Of a DNA stretch of 64,000 bases, positions 25,104 to 39,600 are shown piece after piece. The notes under the pieces were generated by a model. The model was not told the origin of the DNA, made no database searches, and saw only the letters and a program-made list of their open reading frames with translations. Both the position numbers and the translations under genes were made by a program. The DNA lies in assembly GCF_028769735.1 (NCBI RefSeq), contig NC_088171.1:131333533-131397532 (forward strand), in the 5' to 3' direction. Positions within the stretch are counted from its first letter, which is position 1. Every line of letters begins with the position of its first letter. This stretch comes from Zonotrichia leucophrys gambelii (Eukaryota; Chordata; Aves; Passeriformes; Passerellidae).

Positions 25104-28100
25104 TCCTTCTGTTGGACCCCAGGAAAGCTGAAAAAACTTGCAAATATCTTCACATTGAAGAAAAATAATATCTATTTGCCTTCCAAATTCTTCACTAATA
25201 TTAGATGGTGACACTTATTATTTTTCTTTCTTTTCTGTTTTCTGTATTGAACAACATTTTAAATTCATTAAATCCTAACTCAGAAAGGACACGTTTAGCA
25301 GCTGCAGGGTTTTGGTGCAACTCCTAAGAATTTCAAAGAATAAAAGTCCTTAATGAGTCCTCCTGTGCTTTTGCACACACAAAAGATGCTGTCAGTGAGA
25401 ATAATCTTTATTTTAGTTCAAGGGCTCTAGCAGATAACTGAGTTAAGTAACTAACCTTGCATCAGCTGAGCTCCTAAAGACGTCAGTAATCATTTCACTC
25501 CTCACCTGCTTTAATTGCAAGGTGAGACAACTAAGCATGAACTCTGGTGGGAGCATTTTAAACTAAAGCATTTCCTCCAGAACTGAATGACAGTAGTTCA
25601 GTTTTGTATCTGAGTCATAAGAAAACAATAAGCTGGAAAAGATAACCCTATTGTTTACGGGATAGTGTCTGGCCCCACTGCGAGGAGACCTTGAACTGGA
25701 ATGAAAGTACAAGCAATCTGAGAATCATTCTTGCCTTTTATTTCAACCAGGTCCTCTGTGCAGACATATTTAATTGACTTACAAATTACTAATAGCAAAG
25801 GAATTTATGTAAACCAGTTATAAAACAATTTAAGGGTGCAAGATGTATCTCATCCTCTTAACGAAAAACCTATTAATTAATGTATTTTTTGTGTTAATAC
25901 AATACATATTGCAAACTTCTTCATGTAGTGTATCTTGAACTCTGACTGCAAAAACAACCATGGCATTGAATGTCCCAATAATATGCAGAAGTACAAATGC
26001 CATTCCCAGAAAAAATATTCTGGTAATTACATCCACTGTGGATTCTTAGGTAGGATATTTTTCTGTGTGCTTCTCCAATGTGCCTCACATAACTTGAGCA
26101 TCTTTGCTTTCTGAATTTGTTTGTATGCTGAGGCAGGCTTGCTTGGATGTGAAAAAGGAGGGCAGCAGGAACTCAGACGTGCTTCCTCAACAAATGGAGC
26201 ATGTACCCACTTGGTCTCCCTGTTGGCTTGCAGGAAAGAGACCTGTAATCATAGCAGAGCCAACTAAAATGCTCAGCCTCTTGGTGATTATCTCAGTGCT
26301 ATGACAAAATCTTTGTTTAAAAAACTGGGAATAAAGAACTCCAGCTGCCGCAGTAGTAAGGACTGAAGGAGGTCAGCAGGCACTGCTGGAGAAGCAGCCT
26401 CTTCCTGCAGGGCTCCTAGCTCCTCTCACTGCCAGGCCAGCAGCCATGGGTGCTGCCAGGCCCCTGGCATAGGACAAAATCCCTGAAATTTGCCCACCCT
26501 GCAAGGAGCCAGGAGCCAGGCCTGCAGCACAAGCAAAGGAGTAATTATTTTCAGAGGCTGCATGGGCACCTCTGTCAGTCCCTGGATGCTGCTCCCAGCA
26601 CTGGGAGGAGCCGCAGAGCTGCACTGCAGCTGGAGTATTTGCCACCTGCATTTTTAATTGGATTTTTCCCAGGTGAGTAGGCATTTATCCATCCAAGGCT
26701 GATTTTCTACAGCAGGATGTGGTTTTGCTAAGTGAAGGTAGTAAAGCAGAGTCTTGGTTGGAAGCAAGACCTTGTTTAGTGCAAGTGCAAAAGGCCAAGG
26801 TGCTAAACTTCTCCAGCAGTGCCAGTGAAGCCACTCTCACATTGGCCAGCCCTGGGGATGCGTGGCAGGAGGGGCTGGTGCCTGGGGAGTACAGGCACAG
26901 CTGTGCTGCCCACGGGCACCCGAGGCCATGTGTCACTGTGGGAAGGTGTCCATGGCACAGGCGGGGAGTGACAGCCACACGTGGCTTTAAATTGTCTTCT
27001 TGCACGACCTCAGCACCAGGCTGGAGCTCTGACCTCAGGCCTCTGCTCTGCCAGGAGCACCTTCCATGAGGCTGAACGTTCAGGCAGCTCAGCTGCAGGT
27101 GGAAGGAGAAGGATGGGGAACGCTTCTCCACTGCCCAGGAAAGAACCGTGCACTGAAGGCTGAGAGAGGCTGTCACGTACAGGAGCAATGTCCCTACAGC
27201 TTTGTGTTTTGTTGGAAGTCACAGTATGAACAGCTAGGAAGTCACATCTGCATCTCAGTGGCGAGCTAGACAAAGCCCAGTAAGAGTAGCATTTCTTGAT
27301 GAGCCTTCCTTTCTTAATTAAGTATTATTTTCAAAAATACTTGATGAAACTAGAGTCTCCATTTTCCTTGGTAAACCAGGTTGCTGCTACCCTTATTCTT
27401 CTGGACTGCTGCTCTGTCCCTGAGAGAGGTGAAAGGGGATTCCTAAGAGATCTTTAGTCATAGTTTAAACAGACCTTGCTTTTTTGGTGGAGTGCGATGG
27501 CTCACAAAAAGTTACTCCTCCCTTAATGAGCCCCTGGGGATCCAGTTGTGTATTTTTTCAAGATCTGTGATGCACATATGTATCTATATGGCATCCTCCC
27601 AAATGCTTTCAAAGATAAAATGTGAGATGAACATCTGGTTTGCACTATTACAGTCCTTATTAAACACTAATTTCTTCTTCAGAAAAGCGCCATCTGCCAC
27701 AGCTCAAGCCCTTGTTTTCTAACATGGATTTTTCTTCAGAAGTACACAATGAAATAAATCTTCACCAGTTATAGTCCTCAGAAATTTCCTGAGATGAAAA
27801 AGCACAGTGACAGTAGTAGACTCCAAGAGCTGATTTGTTTCAAAAGTCCTACATTCTTATTTAACTTGGTAAGAAGGCGTGTTATCAAGCATACTAGTTC
27901 CACCTCGCATTATGAAGAGTACACTTAAATGTTTTGATAAATCCCTTGCTGAAGGATTTGATACTTTTTCAGCAGCTTAGAGCACTGCGTCTTCAAGCCT
28001 TAATAGTCAAGGTGCAGTTTTAGCAAAATCTCTCTTGTTTCTCACAAAATTTCTGGAAAAGAGAGTTTGTTATAGATATTAGAAAGTTAATGTTCATGCC

Positions 28101-31100
28101 AGTTCAGTTTGTCTTTATGGCCCCTGTTCTTCTGCCTAGCAGTACCAAAAAACCAGGAGAGGAAAACCCCTCTGAGCCATCCATCATCTGCTGCCTCATT
28201 CAGAGGCATCAGGATTCCCTGAATTTCCTGTGGTTCTGAGTCTCTCAAGTCTTTCACATGACATTGGAAGATTCACCTCACTCTGCTCAGGAGCTTGAGT
28301 GCCTAAAAGGATTATAGTCTCCTGGGCTCTTAGGCCCTTATTCTTGCCCATTACTAAAGCAAATCTAAATAAATGCTATTAAGAGGCTAAATTCCATTTG
28401 CTGTCTCCTGGTGTCCTGGTCTCTCACCCATGAGAAGTTATGTGCAAAAATCACTGTTCCCATGGAGCACCACAGACCCAGCACCCTCACAGGGCTTTGT
28501 GAAGTGCTGAGTGGGCAGCAGTGGGGCATGGCTCCATCTTCTGCAGGCAGGCCTGCCTCGAAAAGGTGAAGCTGAGTGAGCACATTTAGCTTGATTTCAA
28601 CCCTGCTCAGATACTGGCAGCTGAAGAGATTTCCACAGAAAGAGCTACTGCCAGGATCAATGTTGGATTTTGATAGGAAAGGAAGAAGACCAGGGTGGAC
28701 TCAGTCCCTTCACCTATAGATGGCTGAGGATCTGACTTGATGACAACAGGCAAGCCCCTGTAAGGAGTTTTTCTCCAAACATGATACTGTGGGTCCTTTC
28801 TCTCTGAAGAGACCCCAAACCTGCTGAGTGGCTGGTGTCAATGGCAGGCTAGAGTGTGGCTGAACTCCACAAATGCCTCACAAGGATGCTTTTCCTCGTG
28901 TCAACATCCAAGAGCAGCCTCCTGCACCCCCAGCTCTCTGTGATTACAATGTGCTTGCAAAACTTGTGTTTGTGAGTTCTTGCTGCACTTTGCTGCCTCT
29001 GTAATTCGCAGGTGTTTGCATGGTCCATGGTGCAGCACAGCATGAGCACAGCCATGGAGACTGGGCCTCCTGCTCTGCTCTGCAGCCTGCCCTGCTGAGC
29101 TGCCTGCCCTGCCTGCCCTCCTCTCCCAGGAGCACTGGGGTTAATGGTCACAGCAGCAACAAAAAGGAATTAAGAAAACTAACCTCATCATGATACAGCT
29201 TCATGGTGAAATTTTTAGTTTACATATTACGTAAGCCCCATTTTTCTAGTCTCGACCTTCTTTTTGAAGATTATTAGAAAGCTGTACCAAGTAGTGACAG
29301 TGCAAGAGATGAGGGGTGTGCCTTTTTAATAAAAATCTGAAATTGATCTTAAATTTGCTGCTGATAAAAGTGCTTCAAGAAAAACCCTTGGGAAGTATGA
29401 ACAGTGTAGGGATTTTCACCAGTTATGACCTGTTGGGTGGAGGTTCACATCTGTATCAGCTTGACAGCAAATTTTACAAAAGTGAGGGATTAACAGGTAG
29501 AAGCTGATTATAAGGAGTGGGTGAGCATCACGTGGAGTCAGAAATGCCTGCTCACACCATGGTGAACATGAGGGAGGCACAAGTGCTGGCATGCTGACTT
29601 AAGGGAAACTGTACATTTTCCTGCAGATCTGTATCTGGTCCAAAATCTGTACACCTGAAGGGGGGGAAATGTTCAGCCTCCCATGAAAATTGACACCAAC
29701 AAGAAGGGTTCAAGGGAGACCCAGGCATGGCCACAGCTATTTCAGGGAAGAATGACCTTTTCTTAGTGGTTTATGGATTTCAGTGTTAATCCAGCTCAAA
29801 TAGTCCTCACTTGCCCTCTGGTGCCAGAACCAGACCCTGAGGTAAGGTTCAAGAGAGCAGCTGAACCTCTACACCTCTCCTGTTGGACACCCCTCTGCCT
29901 GTGGTGCTGCCCCTCAGACGCCACACTGGTGCAGAGCAATTTCACAAGCTCTGTAATTATCTCAGCAGGAAATGGGGCCAAAATCACAGTGGGTTCAGTG
30001 CATTGCTATCTTCTTGAGCTGTTCCTATTGCATAAAAATCCTCCTGTTGTTCCTCCAGTGATGCATCTTTGCCAAACAGCCGGGGGTCTCAGTGTATCTG
30101 CTACTAAAACTGAAACACAGAGAAGGGGTGAAATTTGCTTCAGAATCACAGGAAATCCTGTTCTTGAGGGTGGCACTGGCAGAGCAGCCCAGGGCTGGCA
30201 GGCTTCTGCTCTGCCCATCACCCAGCTGGGTTCTGTGGAGGAAGGGGGGGTCAGAGGTGGAGGTCACCTCTGTGTCGCCCTCCAGGTCAAGGATCAATCC
30301 TGTTGCATTACTTAAAAAACAGAAGAGAGAATGTGTATCCTCAGCAATGTCACCAAAATTCCTTTTGACCATTAAACAAAATAAAAGAGCCATCCAGACC
30401 CACTGGATTTGCTGTGCCTGAGAATTACCTATGCAACATTGCTGTATAGCTGCTACCAGCTGATGGATTTCCACTGCAGTTTTACATACCCCAAGTGTGA
30501 AAAATCCAGTACAAACTCAAATTCTTCAGGATTTACTTCACAGCAATTTTCATTTTAAATGGCTCATGCACACAGGCAGGCTTTGAATGAGAAGCAGATG
30601 TCCAGATCCAATACCTATTGTCAAGCATATGCATAGGATGATGAGATGCAACAAGCTCAACATGTGCCCTGAGCTGGTTGTGTGAGCCACTTCCATGCAC
30701 TGAGCTGAGAGTTCACAGGAACTTGCTGCACTGAATGATTCCAGCAGGGTACGAGGAGTTTCATCCCGAGCCTGAGGGAGGTTTGATGACTCTGTACTGC
30801 ATGCTGCAATCCTCAATCAAAACGTTTCACTGTGTTCAGTTCCCCAAATGGGAACATCTGGCAATTTACACCAGAACGTCTTGTAGCATTTAATGCCCGA
30901 GTATCTCTTTCCTACAACCTATTTTCATTTTACTGAACAGAGTTCCAATTTCCTGAATTTTTAAACAGTCTTGCTAACATAATCAAATTATCCTGATTCC
31001 TTAGCAACGATTTCTAAAAGTCATAAAAGCACTGTTCTGGCTTTGCAGTGAATCCCTATTACATGTAGAAGATTTTGTAAACACTTTAAATAGAATGCTT

Positions 31101-34100
31101 TTAATTCAATCAGACGAGTAAACAGTGTTTGGTTTTGACTATTCAATGTATTTGAGCCACAAGCATTTTTTCAAGTGAGTGGCTATGGGAGTTTGTAATG
31201 CAACACAAAGCAAACACTGAGAATATAAAATCACACTTGTTCAAACAGGATTAGAGAGTTTATTCTAGCAGAGTTTCCAAGGATTTCAAAGAGAAAATAG
31301 CAATTTTTTTTTTGCTTCGAGAGGTGGAAACTATGTGATGCCTGGTCAGTGATTGTACTTGGTGGAATCCCAGCGACACCATGCAGTGGTTCTTGCTGGG
31401 TAGCAGGGCAGGGATGCCATTCATTTTTTACAGTCTCCCAGCCCTTTGCATCTCTCTCCAGTTCTGCCTTTGCTCAGCAATTGTTTTCATTGTATTTCGT
31501 TTGCATGAACTGGAAGCCAGAAAAGAACTGAAAGCCTATTTCTGGCACACATGCAGCCACTGCTGAAAATAGGAACTGCTCCACGTGTCTTCATGTGTGC
31601 TTTCTGCAGGCCCTGTGTAAGACGTGGTGGTAAGGAAGGGAGGAGTTTCCTTGGCCTGGGGTATGGCTGCAGTGCCTCAGCCCTTGCTTGGGCAATAGCT
31701 CTGGCTCCCCTGCCCACACCACTGTTCCTCTCCCTGCATCCCTCCTCTCTCTCCATCCCTCCCTGTGCCTCCTCCAAAAGGTCTCCAGGTACCTTTTGCC
31801 AGCATTTCCCAGTAAAACATCCTACACAGGGCTGGAAACATCCAGAAGCATGGAGTGGCCATCATCCCTCTTCCACTTCCAGCTGTGTTGGACTGCATGG
31901 TGTCTGGCCATCCTCTCTCCCACAGCCTTCCTCCCCAAGGCAGCAGCACATCAGGGTGATATCAGAGCTTTGTAGGAAATGACTGCAAAAACCTCGCCCC
32001 ATCCAAAATATTGGGCAGCACAGAGAGGTCTCTGCAGACTCCCCTAGAAGTGTTTCCTAGGTACTGCATTCCAATTTTCCATGATAGTAAAGTACGTTAT
32101 GGGATTGTGTGAATCCTTTATCCTGGCTGGTGGTTGGTTAGCAGGTCAGCTTGTGAGCCCCCACCCATTTCTGCAGAGGCTCTTGTTATTTGTAAGCAGA
32201 CATTGAACTGCTTGAACACATGATTTGTAGAATATGGGTTGTGCACAAACACAGCCACACAAATTTTTAATTTTTTTTTTTTTTGTTTAGCAAAACAAAG
32301 TCACTCTTCAGGACTTGTTTAATGCCATTGGCAATTTAAGTGACACAGTGTCATTTCTGATCCTGGATTAGATGGCTGAAGTATTTTAAAGAGAAGAGGG
32401 GAGAACAGCAGGCAGAAAACAATGCCATTCAATGCCATTCTGCTGCAAAGACACGTTTCTTCTACAGCTCATCATCAACTTCCATGGAATTTTTGTAGTC
32501 ATGAACAGTGGTCCAAATACTGTCAAAATGTCAGTAAGAAAATTCCATTGTACCCAGGGTATTAAAACAATATACTAAAAATGTAGATTGCTTTTACCAA
32601 CTGACCTCATGTGTCTGCATACACGCCCACATTTGTACAGGGGTTTGTGTGGATGCAAAACCAGAAAAATAATATTAACCTTGTGCAAATACCATATATA
32701 CAAAGAGTTTGTAGGCATTTACTGTAAAAATATACAATTTTGCAATCCTTCTGCAAAGTTTGAGGAAATGTTTAGTGTTACTCATTATTGTGCAGAATCT
32801 GTTAATGCTGCTTTGATTTAGTACTCTGTTAGCAGTCCAAAATCCTTGTCAAAAAAGGTTAGAGAGATGAAGTTTAAGTGTCAATTCCCTTAAAGTTGAT
32901 GTTCAGAACCAAATAATATTTAGCCGCTGCAGTGGTACCTAATTATTTCTGCTTTTGTTCAGGACACTGGAGTGCTCTAGAGAGCCAGGGTGATATGAGT
33001 GAAAATTTATGAGTCATTACAGTGAACAGAAGCTCTGATACAAGATAAAACCAGCTATTCCCCATGGGTATTTCCAAAAAAGGGTGATAGTTGTCCCAGA
33101 CATTTTGGGTCTGGGCAGCACTGCCCTGTGCTGTGCCCCTCTCACTGCTCCACAGCTCTTCATGCTGAGGGCTGAGCAGCTCCAGTGCCCCAGGATTTCG
33201 AGGCTTTGGAAAAGCAAAGCTTGGAAGTGCATCCTTCCTGCAAGTCGTCCCTACATCGGCAGATTCCAGAGCTAACAAAAAGTGCAGGTTAGGGCTCCTT
33301 TTCACCTCATGCATGATCTAATGCTCACTTCCATTTGACCAAAGTAGGAAGAATTGGCTTAAAATAGGGAAAGTGAATGCCTTCAGTGGAATATTTAGAT
33401 TCTGAAGAGTTATCAAATATATTTGTCACATGGGTGGGAGAATTTCCCCATACAGCTTGCAAGATGATATTGCAAAAAGACTACTTATAAGGGTAATATT
33501 AGGCAATAGTCATATTTTTAGCAACACTTTAAGTAATTTAGCATCTGGAAATAAGGAGAGAGAATCACTCCCAAGTGATTCACACTGTAGAATCTGCTTT
33601 GTAGGCCAGAGTTTGGGATGCTCTCTGCTCTCAGTAGCTATTTCTGCAACAGGCTCCAGTGTGACACCATGAATCATTCAGCACCACTGTTCAGTGCTTT
33701 CTCAACAGCCTGTACCCATGTCAGACCTTCCTTAAAACCCAACCACAGTGGCAAAGCTTGTAAAGTGGGGTCTTCAGACATGAGACTGTCTCAACCTAGA
33801 AGATAACCATGTCCACAAATCTAATGCTGAAGAATTCATTAATTTTTTTCTCAGCTATATGTGTGACATTCCTTTGACAGTGGGGGGACATGAGAAAGTC
33901 TATGGCCCTAGACAATGGTAATGGAGTGAGTTAAATGGTAACATTTCTCCTGCTGGAAGACCTCTTGCACTTTTTCAGTCTCTCTTTCTTGGTTATTTTT
34001 ATTTAGATAAGTGAAACATAAATTAACAAAAGAATTACTGAGGATTTTGGAAACAAATTTCAAAACTTTATAACCAGCTGATATAGTTGGCTGTTTACAA

Positions 34101-35998
34101 AATACTGAAGCGATGAGATTCTCATTGCATTTGGTGAGAAAGGGAGGGCTAGGGTATTTAGAGAATTTATTTTTTCCTGACCAAAACCATGCTCACAGCA
34201 CATGACACCTCTTGCATCCAGAGATGCAAGTTTTTTTCTAGACTAAAGCCCTGGTAGGGTAGGATTGTACCATATCAAGATCACATAAAATAAATTAAAC
34301 CCTTCTTTTCCACTGCTGGGTGCTACAGCATCCATGGGGCCCAATGCTGGGGCCTCCAGTCAAGGCCAGCAATTCATTGACACAACAAATCAGTTGGGGA
34401 CACTGGCAGCTACTTAGGCACAATATGAAACTTTCAATTCCTGCCTTTTATCATTTAATCTCATCACCTTGTCATGAAGGCAGCATTTTTTCAGTAAGCT
34501 TTGGAAGTCAGTAAATAAAATTGTGTAGAAAAATGGTGTGAATTAAGTGCTCATAATTGTGAGCAATGTGAGATTTCAAATACCTCTGGTATTTGAAGAA
34601 TAGATGGTAGAAGCAGGAGATGGGCACTGGGATGCATACTTTTTTAAAAATTTATTTTGCTTTTTGTTTGGGTTTTGTTTAAACTGCTGCAGGTTGTGTA
34701 GTTCATTTGCAATTAAAATATGAAAGACGAGCGGCCCCAGGAACGGAGTCATTTCTGATTGTGGCCGTGAAAGACAAGAATGTTGAAATTTCAGTAAATG
34801 TTATTCACAGCCTCTTACTTATCAAAAGAACCATGCTATTTAGAGGTAACTAATGGATAAAATATGAACAAAGATTAAACTACAAAGGCTAAAAAGGATT
34901 ATTTAGAGCATTGCCATTATGCAAAATCTTGACATTAATATTTAGACACTCTTGAACACTTACATAACTGCAGCTTATTTTTAATGGTCTTCTATCTTAC
35001 TTTGACAACAGGCTGACAAAATGTAATTTAGGACTATAAGCTGTGAGCCCCACATGGAGAAGAAAAGCCTGTAATTCACATCGTGCCCAGGCTTTTAAGA
35101 CTTAAGAGACGATAGCAATTGTGTGGCAGAGTGCAGCTTGCAGGGCAATATCCATTTACATGCCATTTGAGCACCTCAGGCTATACGAAGCTCTGCAGAG
35201 TACATCATTAAAAAAATAGGATGAAAAGAAGCCAGTTTAGTTACAAGTGAGCTGACATGAAGGCAAATTAATTCATAAGGTAAGAAGAAGAAAGGAAGTC
35301 CTGGTTCTGTCAGTGCGGCCACATACCCACTGACTGGGGCACATCTGTGACTTCACTTTGTGTTGTTGATTCATCATGGCAGATTTTCTGTCCTTCCCTC
35401 GGTATAAAACTGCAGGAAGGGGGTAAAGCACCAGATCAGTATTTCCCAGGCAAATAGAAAGTCAAGCAGAGCCAATTAAAAAAAAAACCAAAAAACATGG
35501 TTTGTGTGTACTAGGAAATCAAGGTTATTAGTTAACATTTGTTTTTTCCTCATCCAGCCCGAAGTTAATAATTATTAAGCCTGTTTGGAGAAAGACAGGG
35601 CCAGGGCTTGACCCCTGTTAAGCATGGATGTCACCAATAATTAGCCAGGGCTGCCCCTGATGTGCTCCCTGGGAACTCGGTGAGGGTTACAGACTGTGGA
35701 GGTGCTGCTGCAGCACCTGAGTGGCTGATCTGCCCCTGGTTTGCTTTGCTGCAGCTGTTTTTCGCTTGGAGGAATCTGCTAGGGGTTCCCTGAGAAAGAC
35801 CCTGGTGTGTGATTGTGCTCTGGAGTTTGAAGGTGGAGCCCTGCTCCTGCTGCCCACGCTTGGGGCACAGGGACACTGAGGCCAGGTGACTCTGCAGAGA
35901 GAGGAGCCCCAAACACCTGGGGGTGAGGGTGATGATGCCTTGGAATGGCTACCTAGAACAGAGGCTACACAGAGTCAGAGAGTAAAGTAGGTATTTAT

Positions 35999-36017
35999 TG
36001 AAGGCCTTCAATAGGCT
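35999..36017. repeat. Palindrome within the LTR
   Basis: TATTGAAGG is followed directly by CCTTCAATA, a perfect 18-base palindrome beside the presumed LTR poly(A) signal. Exact edges are within a base or two. Confidence 0.8.
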
Positions 36018-36147
36018 TTATTAAAGGCCTTGAGCATTGCAAAAGCCTTGCAGAGACACTACACCCAAAATGGATGATAGTCATGAGTTTTTCAGACAGA
36101 TGTAAGTTTTGTCTTTTTGCATGTCAGGGGTTAATTGTCCAATTGCA

Positions 36148-36410
36148 ACAACAGACAGAACAAGAGGACACAGTCTCAAGCTGTGCCAAGGGAGATACAG
36201 GCTAGAATTAAGGAGGAAGTTTTTCACAGAAAGAGTGGTCAAATACTGGAATCATCTACCCAGGGAGGTGGTGGAGTCACCATTCCTCAATGTGTTTAAA
36301 AAAAGACTGGATGTGGCACTTGGTGCCATGATCTAGTTGAGGTGTTAGAACATGGGTTGGACTCGATGATCTTAAAGGTCCCTTCCAACCTAGAAATTCT
36401 GTGATTCTGT
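36148..36410 (+). mobile_element. CR1 retrotransposon, 5'-truncated copy
   Basis: The plus strand encodes a typical end of the CR1 reverse-transcriptase protein, [20 protein letters not shown], ending at a TAG at about 36,334-36,336. The CR1 3' untranslated region follows (GGTTGGACTCGATGATCTTA, then CCTTCCAACC) and ends in ATTCTGTGATTCTGT. The insert is flanked by the seven-base repeat AATTGCA (36,141-36,147 and 36,411-36,417), which looks like a target duplication. The element is truncated at its 5' end and inactive. It lies inside the solo LTR and is therefore younger than it. Confidence 0.92.
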
Positions 36411-36651
36411 AATTGCAGCTTCAGGTAATGAAGTCATATTCCCCAGTTTGCTCCTCTCCAATTTACTTTTGTTTATACTTTTCAGGCCTGGGGCTGTGAG
36501 GGTGACCTTGGTTCTCAGGCCTGGAAGGATTGTTTTGTCTGACCAAAACATGAAGAGAGCTTGCTAACATTGTATATGGAGTTCAGAGTTATACACTAAT
36601 GCAGTACAGGATCTGAAAAATATAGAAGCAAAAAACTTAAGGCATTGGTGA

Positions 36652-39600
36652 TGCTGCTGCTGTGCTGGGGCATGTCTCAGGGTGGCTGGCAGGGTGGCCT
36701 CTTCTTGGTTAGACCTCTCAGGGGCCAGTGGCCTCTGAGGAGTTGAGCAGGAGTCCCATCTCTTTGCTTGTCATGGTATGTCCTGTTTATCTCCAGTTTT
36801 ATGGCTGCATGATTTGGTCTTGAATTCATATGCATAAAAATAAGTGTTTATATTCCCACTCTGACAAAGGTTGGCTTCACTCAGAGATTGCAAACAAGGA
36901 GAGTGAGTATAAAAGTAAGATGAAGATAGAAGATCACTCTTAAATACAGTCACCTTATCTGTCATCAGTCAAGGTCTGTTGCTGCTCTACGTTTCCAACC
37001 TCCTTCTCAACTAAAGTGCCAGTGGAGACTCATGGTGGCAGGTTGGTCTGGGTCTTGGACACTCTGGGAAAGACCTCAGACATTGTTCCTCTCCTCCTCC
37101 TCCAAGAGCTCATCAGGGAACTGAGCAAGGCTCTGGGTCAGTGCCAGGCTCTCCTTGGCCAAGCCCTGGAGCCTGGGCTGCAGACCACCACCATCAGTGA
37201 TCAGCACTTTCCACTCCTCATCCTTTTTTATGGCTAATGAGCTCTCAGCTGGGCTGTTTGCTTTATGTCAGCTTTGCAGTAACTGGTTTCATCAACACCT
37301 TTATCCACTCTGGCTGGCTACAGATGGAGGGAAGTAACAAGCAAGGTTATTACCCCTCTGTGTGACCTCCAGGCCTGCCTACCTGGTGCTTTCCAGACCA
37401 CCATAGGTGTCCTGAACCTGGCTGAGACCTGGCTCTTCCTTTTGATGATGGAGCCTTTCTTAGGATAACAGCCCTCTAGAAGGTGCTTTGTGGCCTCACA
37501 TCTTTCCCAAATCACTGAGATGGTGTAGTCCATCTCCATAGGTAAAAGAAGCCTGTGGTGAGATGCTAGAGAGGTGTTGGCCTCAGTGTCCATGCAGATT
37601 GTGGGAGGGTTTGGGACAATCTTGGTGGATTAGTCTGGGGGAAGGATGGGCACCCGTGCTTTCTGCTGAAGCTGCTGGAGAACACCCTTACCCTGAATAT
37701 ATACTTGAGATTTCCACAGGATTGTGTCACTTGGGTAATCCTACATATCGTTTAAGGATCATTTGGGCAGTCAGCCCAAAGTGTGATCTTGAGACATGAT
37801 GTGAACATAGGAGTGCCTCCCTCAGCCCCTGCTGCCAGCAGGTAACAAGGGCATCTCCTGAAGGACTGACCCTCCCAGATCAAACACTGCTGCAGAGACA
37901 GTGGCTGATGGCTCTTTCTGGTGTTAATGCAAAGTGTGTTGGTGTAACTTCATGAGTCTCAACATGTCACTGTGTTAGTGTATAAAAATGACTGTGAGAA
38001 AAAGTCACTTCAAATCTGACAGTTGTAATTTCTTTCTTCACTCCTTGCTATAAAGATACTCTTCCTCTCCCATGTTTTTCTGATCACCTTTACTGAGAGG
38101 ATTTGTGTCTTGAAGACTTTTGTAATATGGAACTGGAAGCCTCCTGTTTAATGTGTGACAGGCAAAGGAAATCACTCACTGCAGAATTAACATGGCAGAG
38201 GCCAGGCTGACGTGCTCCTGAGCTGGAGCAGGCACTGTCATGGCTCTGTTGGAAAAGAGGCATCAGGCAGAAAATCTGGGGAGCCTGAGCTGGGGATGCA
38301 CACAGAAGCAGCACCAAATGGTACAAGTTGGGAAAAGCCACATTGCCCTCCATGGAGCCATGTGAAACGAAAGGGACACTGCAGGTTCTCCACCCATTAA
38401 GGGTATTGAGAAGAGCATGTCACAAGCCTGGAGGGTGTCTGCCATGTCCCCACCCAGAGGGCTGCTGCTTTGGAGCAACAGGGTGAGCAAATCATCAACT
38501 GGAAAGAAGACTAACATCTCCTTCACAGAAAGCGGAGAAAGTGATTGGGGGTGCTCAGGCCATATGCGGATGTCACCTTGGGTGCACAAAGTTTCAACTT
38601 CTCCAGACTGCAGGAGGGGGGAAAGTGCTCCTGAGACAGTCACTCTGCCTGAGAAGGCTCCAGAGACAGCCGTGGCTGCTGGTGATCTTATGCCTGAGAG
38701 CATGAAGTGATGTGACGTTACAGAGCTGAGCTAAGGAACTCCCTCCACAGTGACACCAGGTAAACCTCAGAGACATGAGACTGGGCAGCTGCTGCCTGCC
38801 CTTGCACCAGCAGCCTAAATTCCACCAGAAGCACTGATTCTGGGAAGGAGGAAGCAAGAAACTCTTGAGCCTTCCCTGGCATCTAGGGCAAATATGGCAA
38901 ATTCTAAGGTTTTTTTAATATGTGCTAGGATTTCTGTTGTGCTAATAAAGTCAGTGACCTTTTGGTTAGGCAAGGGAGAGGTTGGTGACAGCCCTACAAG
39001 AGGCCCACCAGAGCCAGTCACTGTCTTGTGCAGCAGCTCACGTTAGCCCTGGTTAAGTGGTTTTGACTCAGACTCAGCAGAAGCACATCCATGATGATTC
39101 TGTTGCTAAATGAGGTTTCTAAGCAGTGCATCTATAACCTGCTCATATTTTTATGTGTGTAAAAACATAAGTGTATCACTCCAGTTCTGGATAAACTATG
39201 CAAAAGCCACAGGTAGAGTAGCTGTTAGCCCAAGCACTTCAGCAGAGTTGGAAAAGGGCACAGGAGATGACAAGAGATGCTGGGGACTGCACTCATTTTG
39301 CCTGCACTCTTAGGAAGCTGATTGTTGGTGCTGTTTGTGAAGTTTATGTCAGTGGCATATTCTCAACACAAGGTAGTCCATTAAATATCAGATCACAAAT
39401 CAATGATGTGCAAGTGCTGTGTGCCACAGAGAGACTTCTGCTCATTTCCTGTGTGAAACTGTTTATTTATTTTCTTCAAAATCTGTAGACAGGAAATTCA
39501 GGCGTCTAAATTGAATGCAATTCATCCATCACAGCAGGATAGCCATCATATTCCCCACAAAACCATCTGTAGTAATAAAAATACTACATAAAACCCAGGC

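Larger units (their letters stand above)
16290..35930. other. Intergenic region without supported genes
   Basis: Mostly AT-rich DNA with GC-richer stretches near 22,400-23,550, 26,350-27,200 and 29,770-30,300. Open frames up to 180 codons occur (29,773-30,315 plus; 22,976-23,419 minus), but they have no recognisable motif, and competing frames on the other strand are of similar length. Small tandem duplications are listed separately. Nothing else was supported. Confidence 0.5.
35933..36646 (-). mobile_element. Solo LTR of an endogenous retrovirus, interrupted by a CR1 insertion
   Basis: The block reads as an LTR on the minus strand. Near its 3' end are two poly(A) signals (TTTATT on the plus strand near 35,994; TTTATTA near 36,019) and the 3' edge is AGGCATCA. 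The outer edges are imperfect inverted repeats (TGATGCCT at left, AAGGCATT at right). Both are flanked by GGTGA (35,928-35,932 and 36,647-36,651), as expected for a 5-base target duplication. Removing the CR1 insert at 36,148-36,410 leaves about 450 bases, a usual solo-LTR length. No internal viral genes adjoin it. The style resembles avian ERVL-type LTRs, but that is from memory. The first two bases of the LTR appear mutated from TG. Confidence 0.6.

Noticed and set aside
29773..30315. 180-codon plus-strand open frame
   Set aside because: Similar-length frames occur on the opposite strand and no conserved motif was seen.
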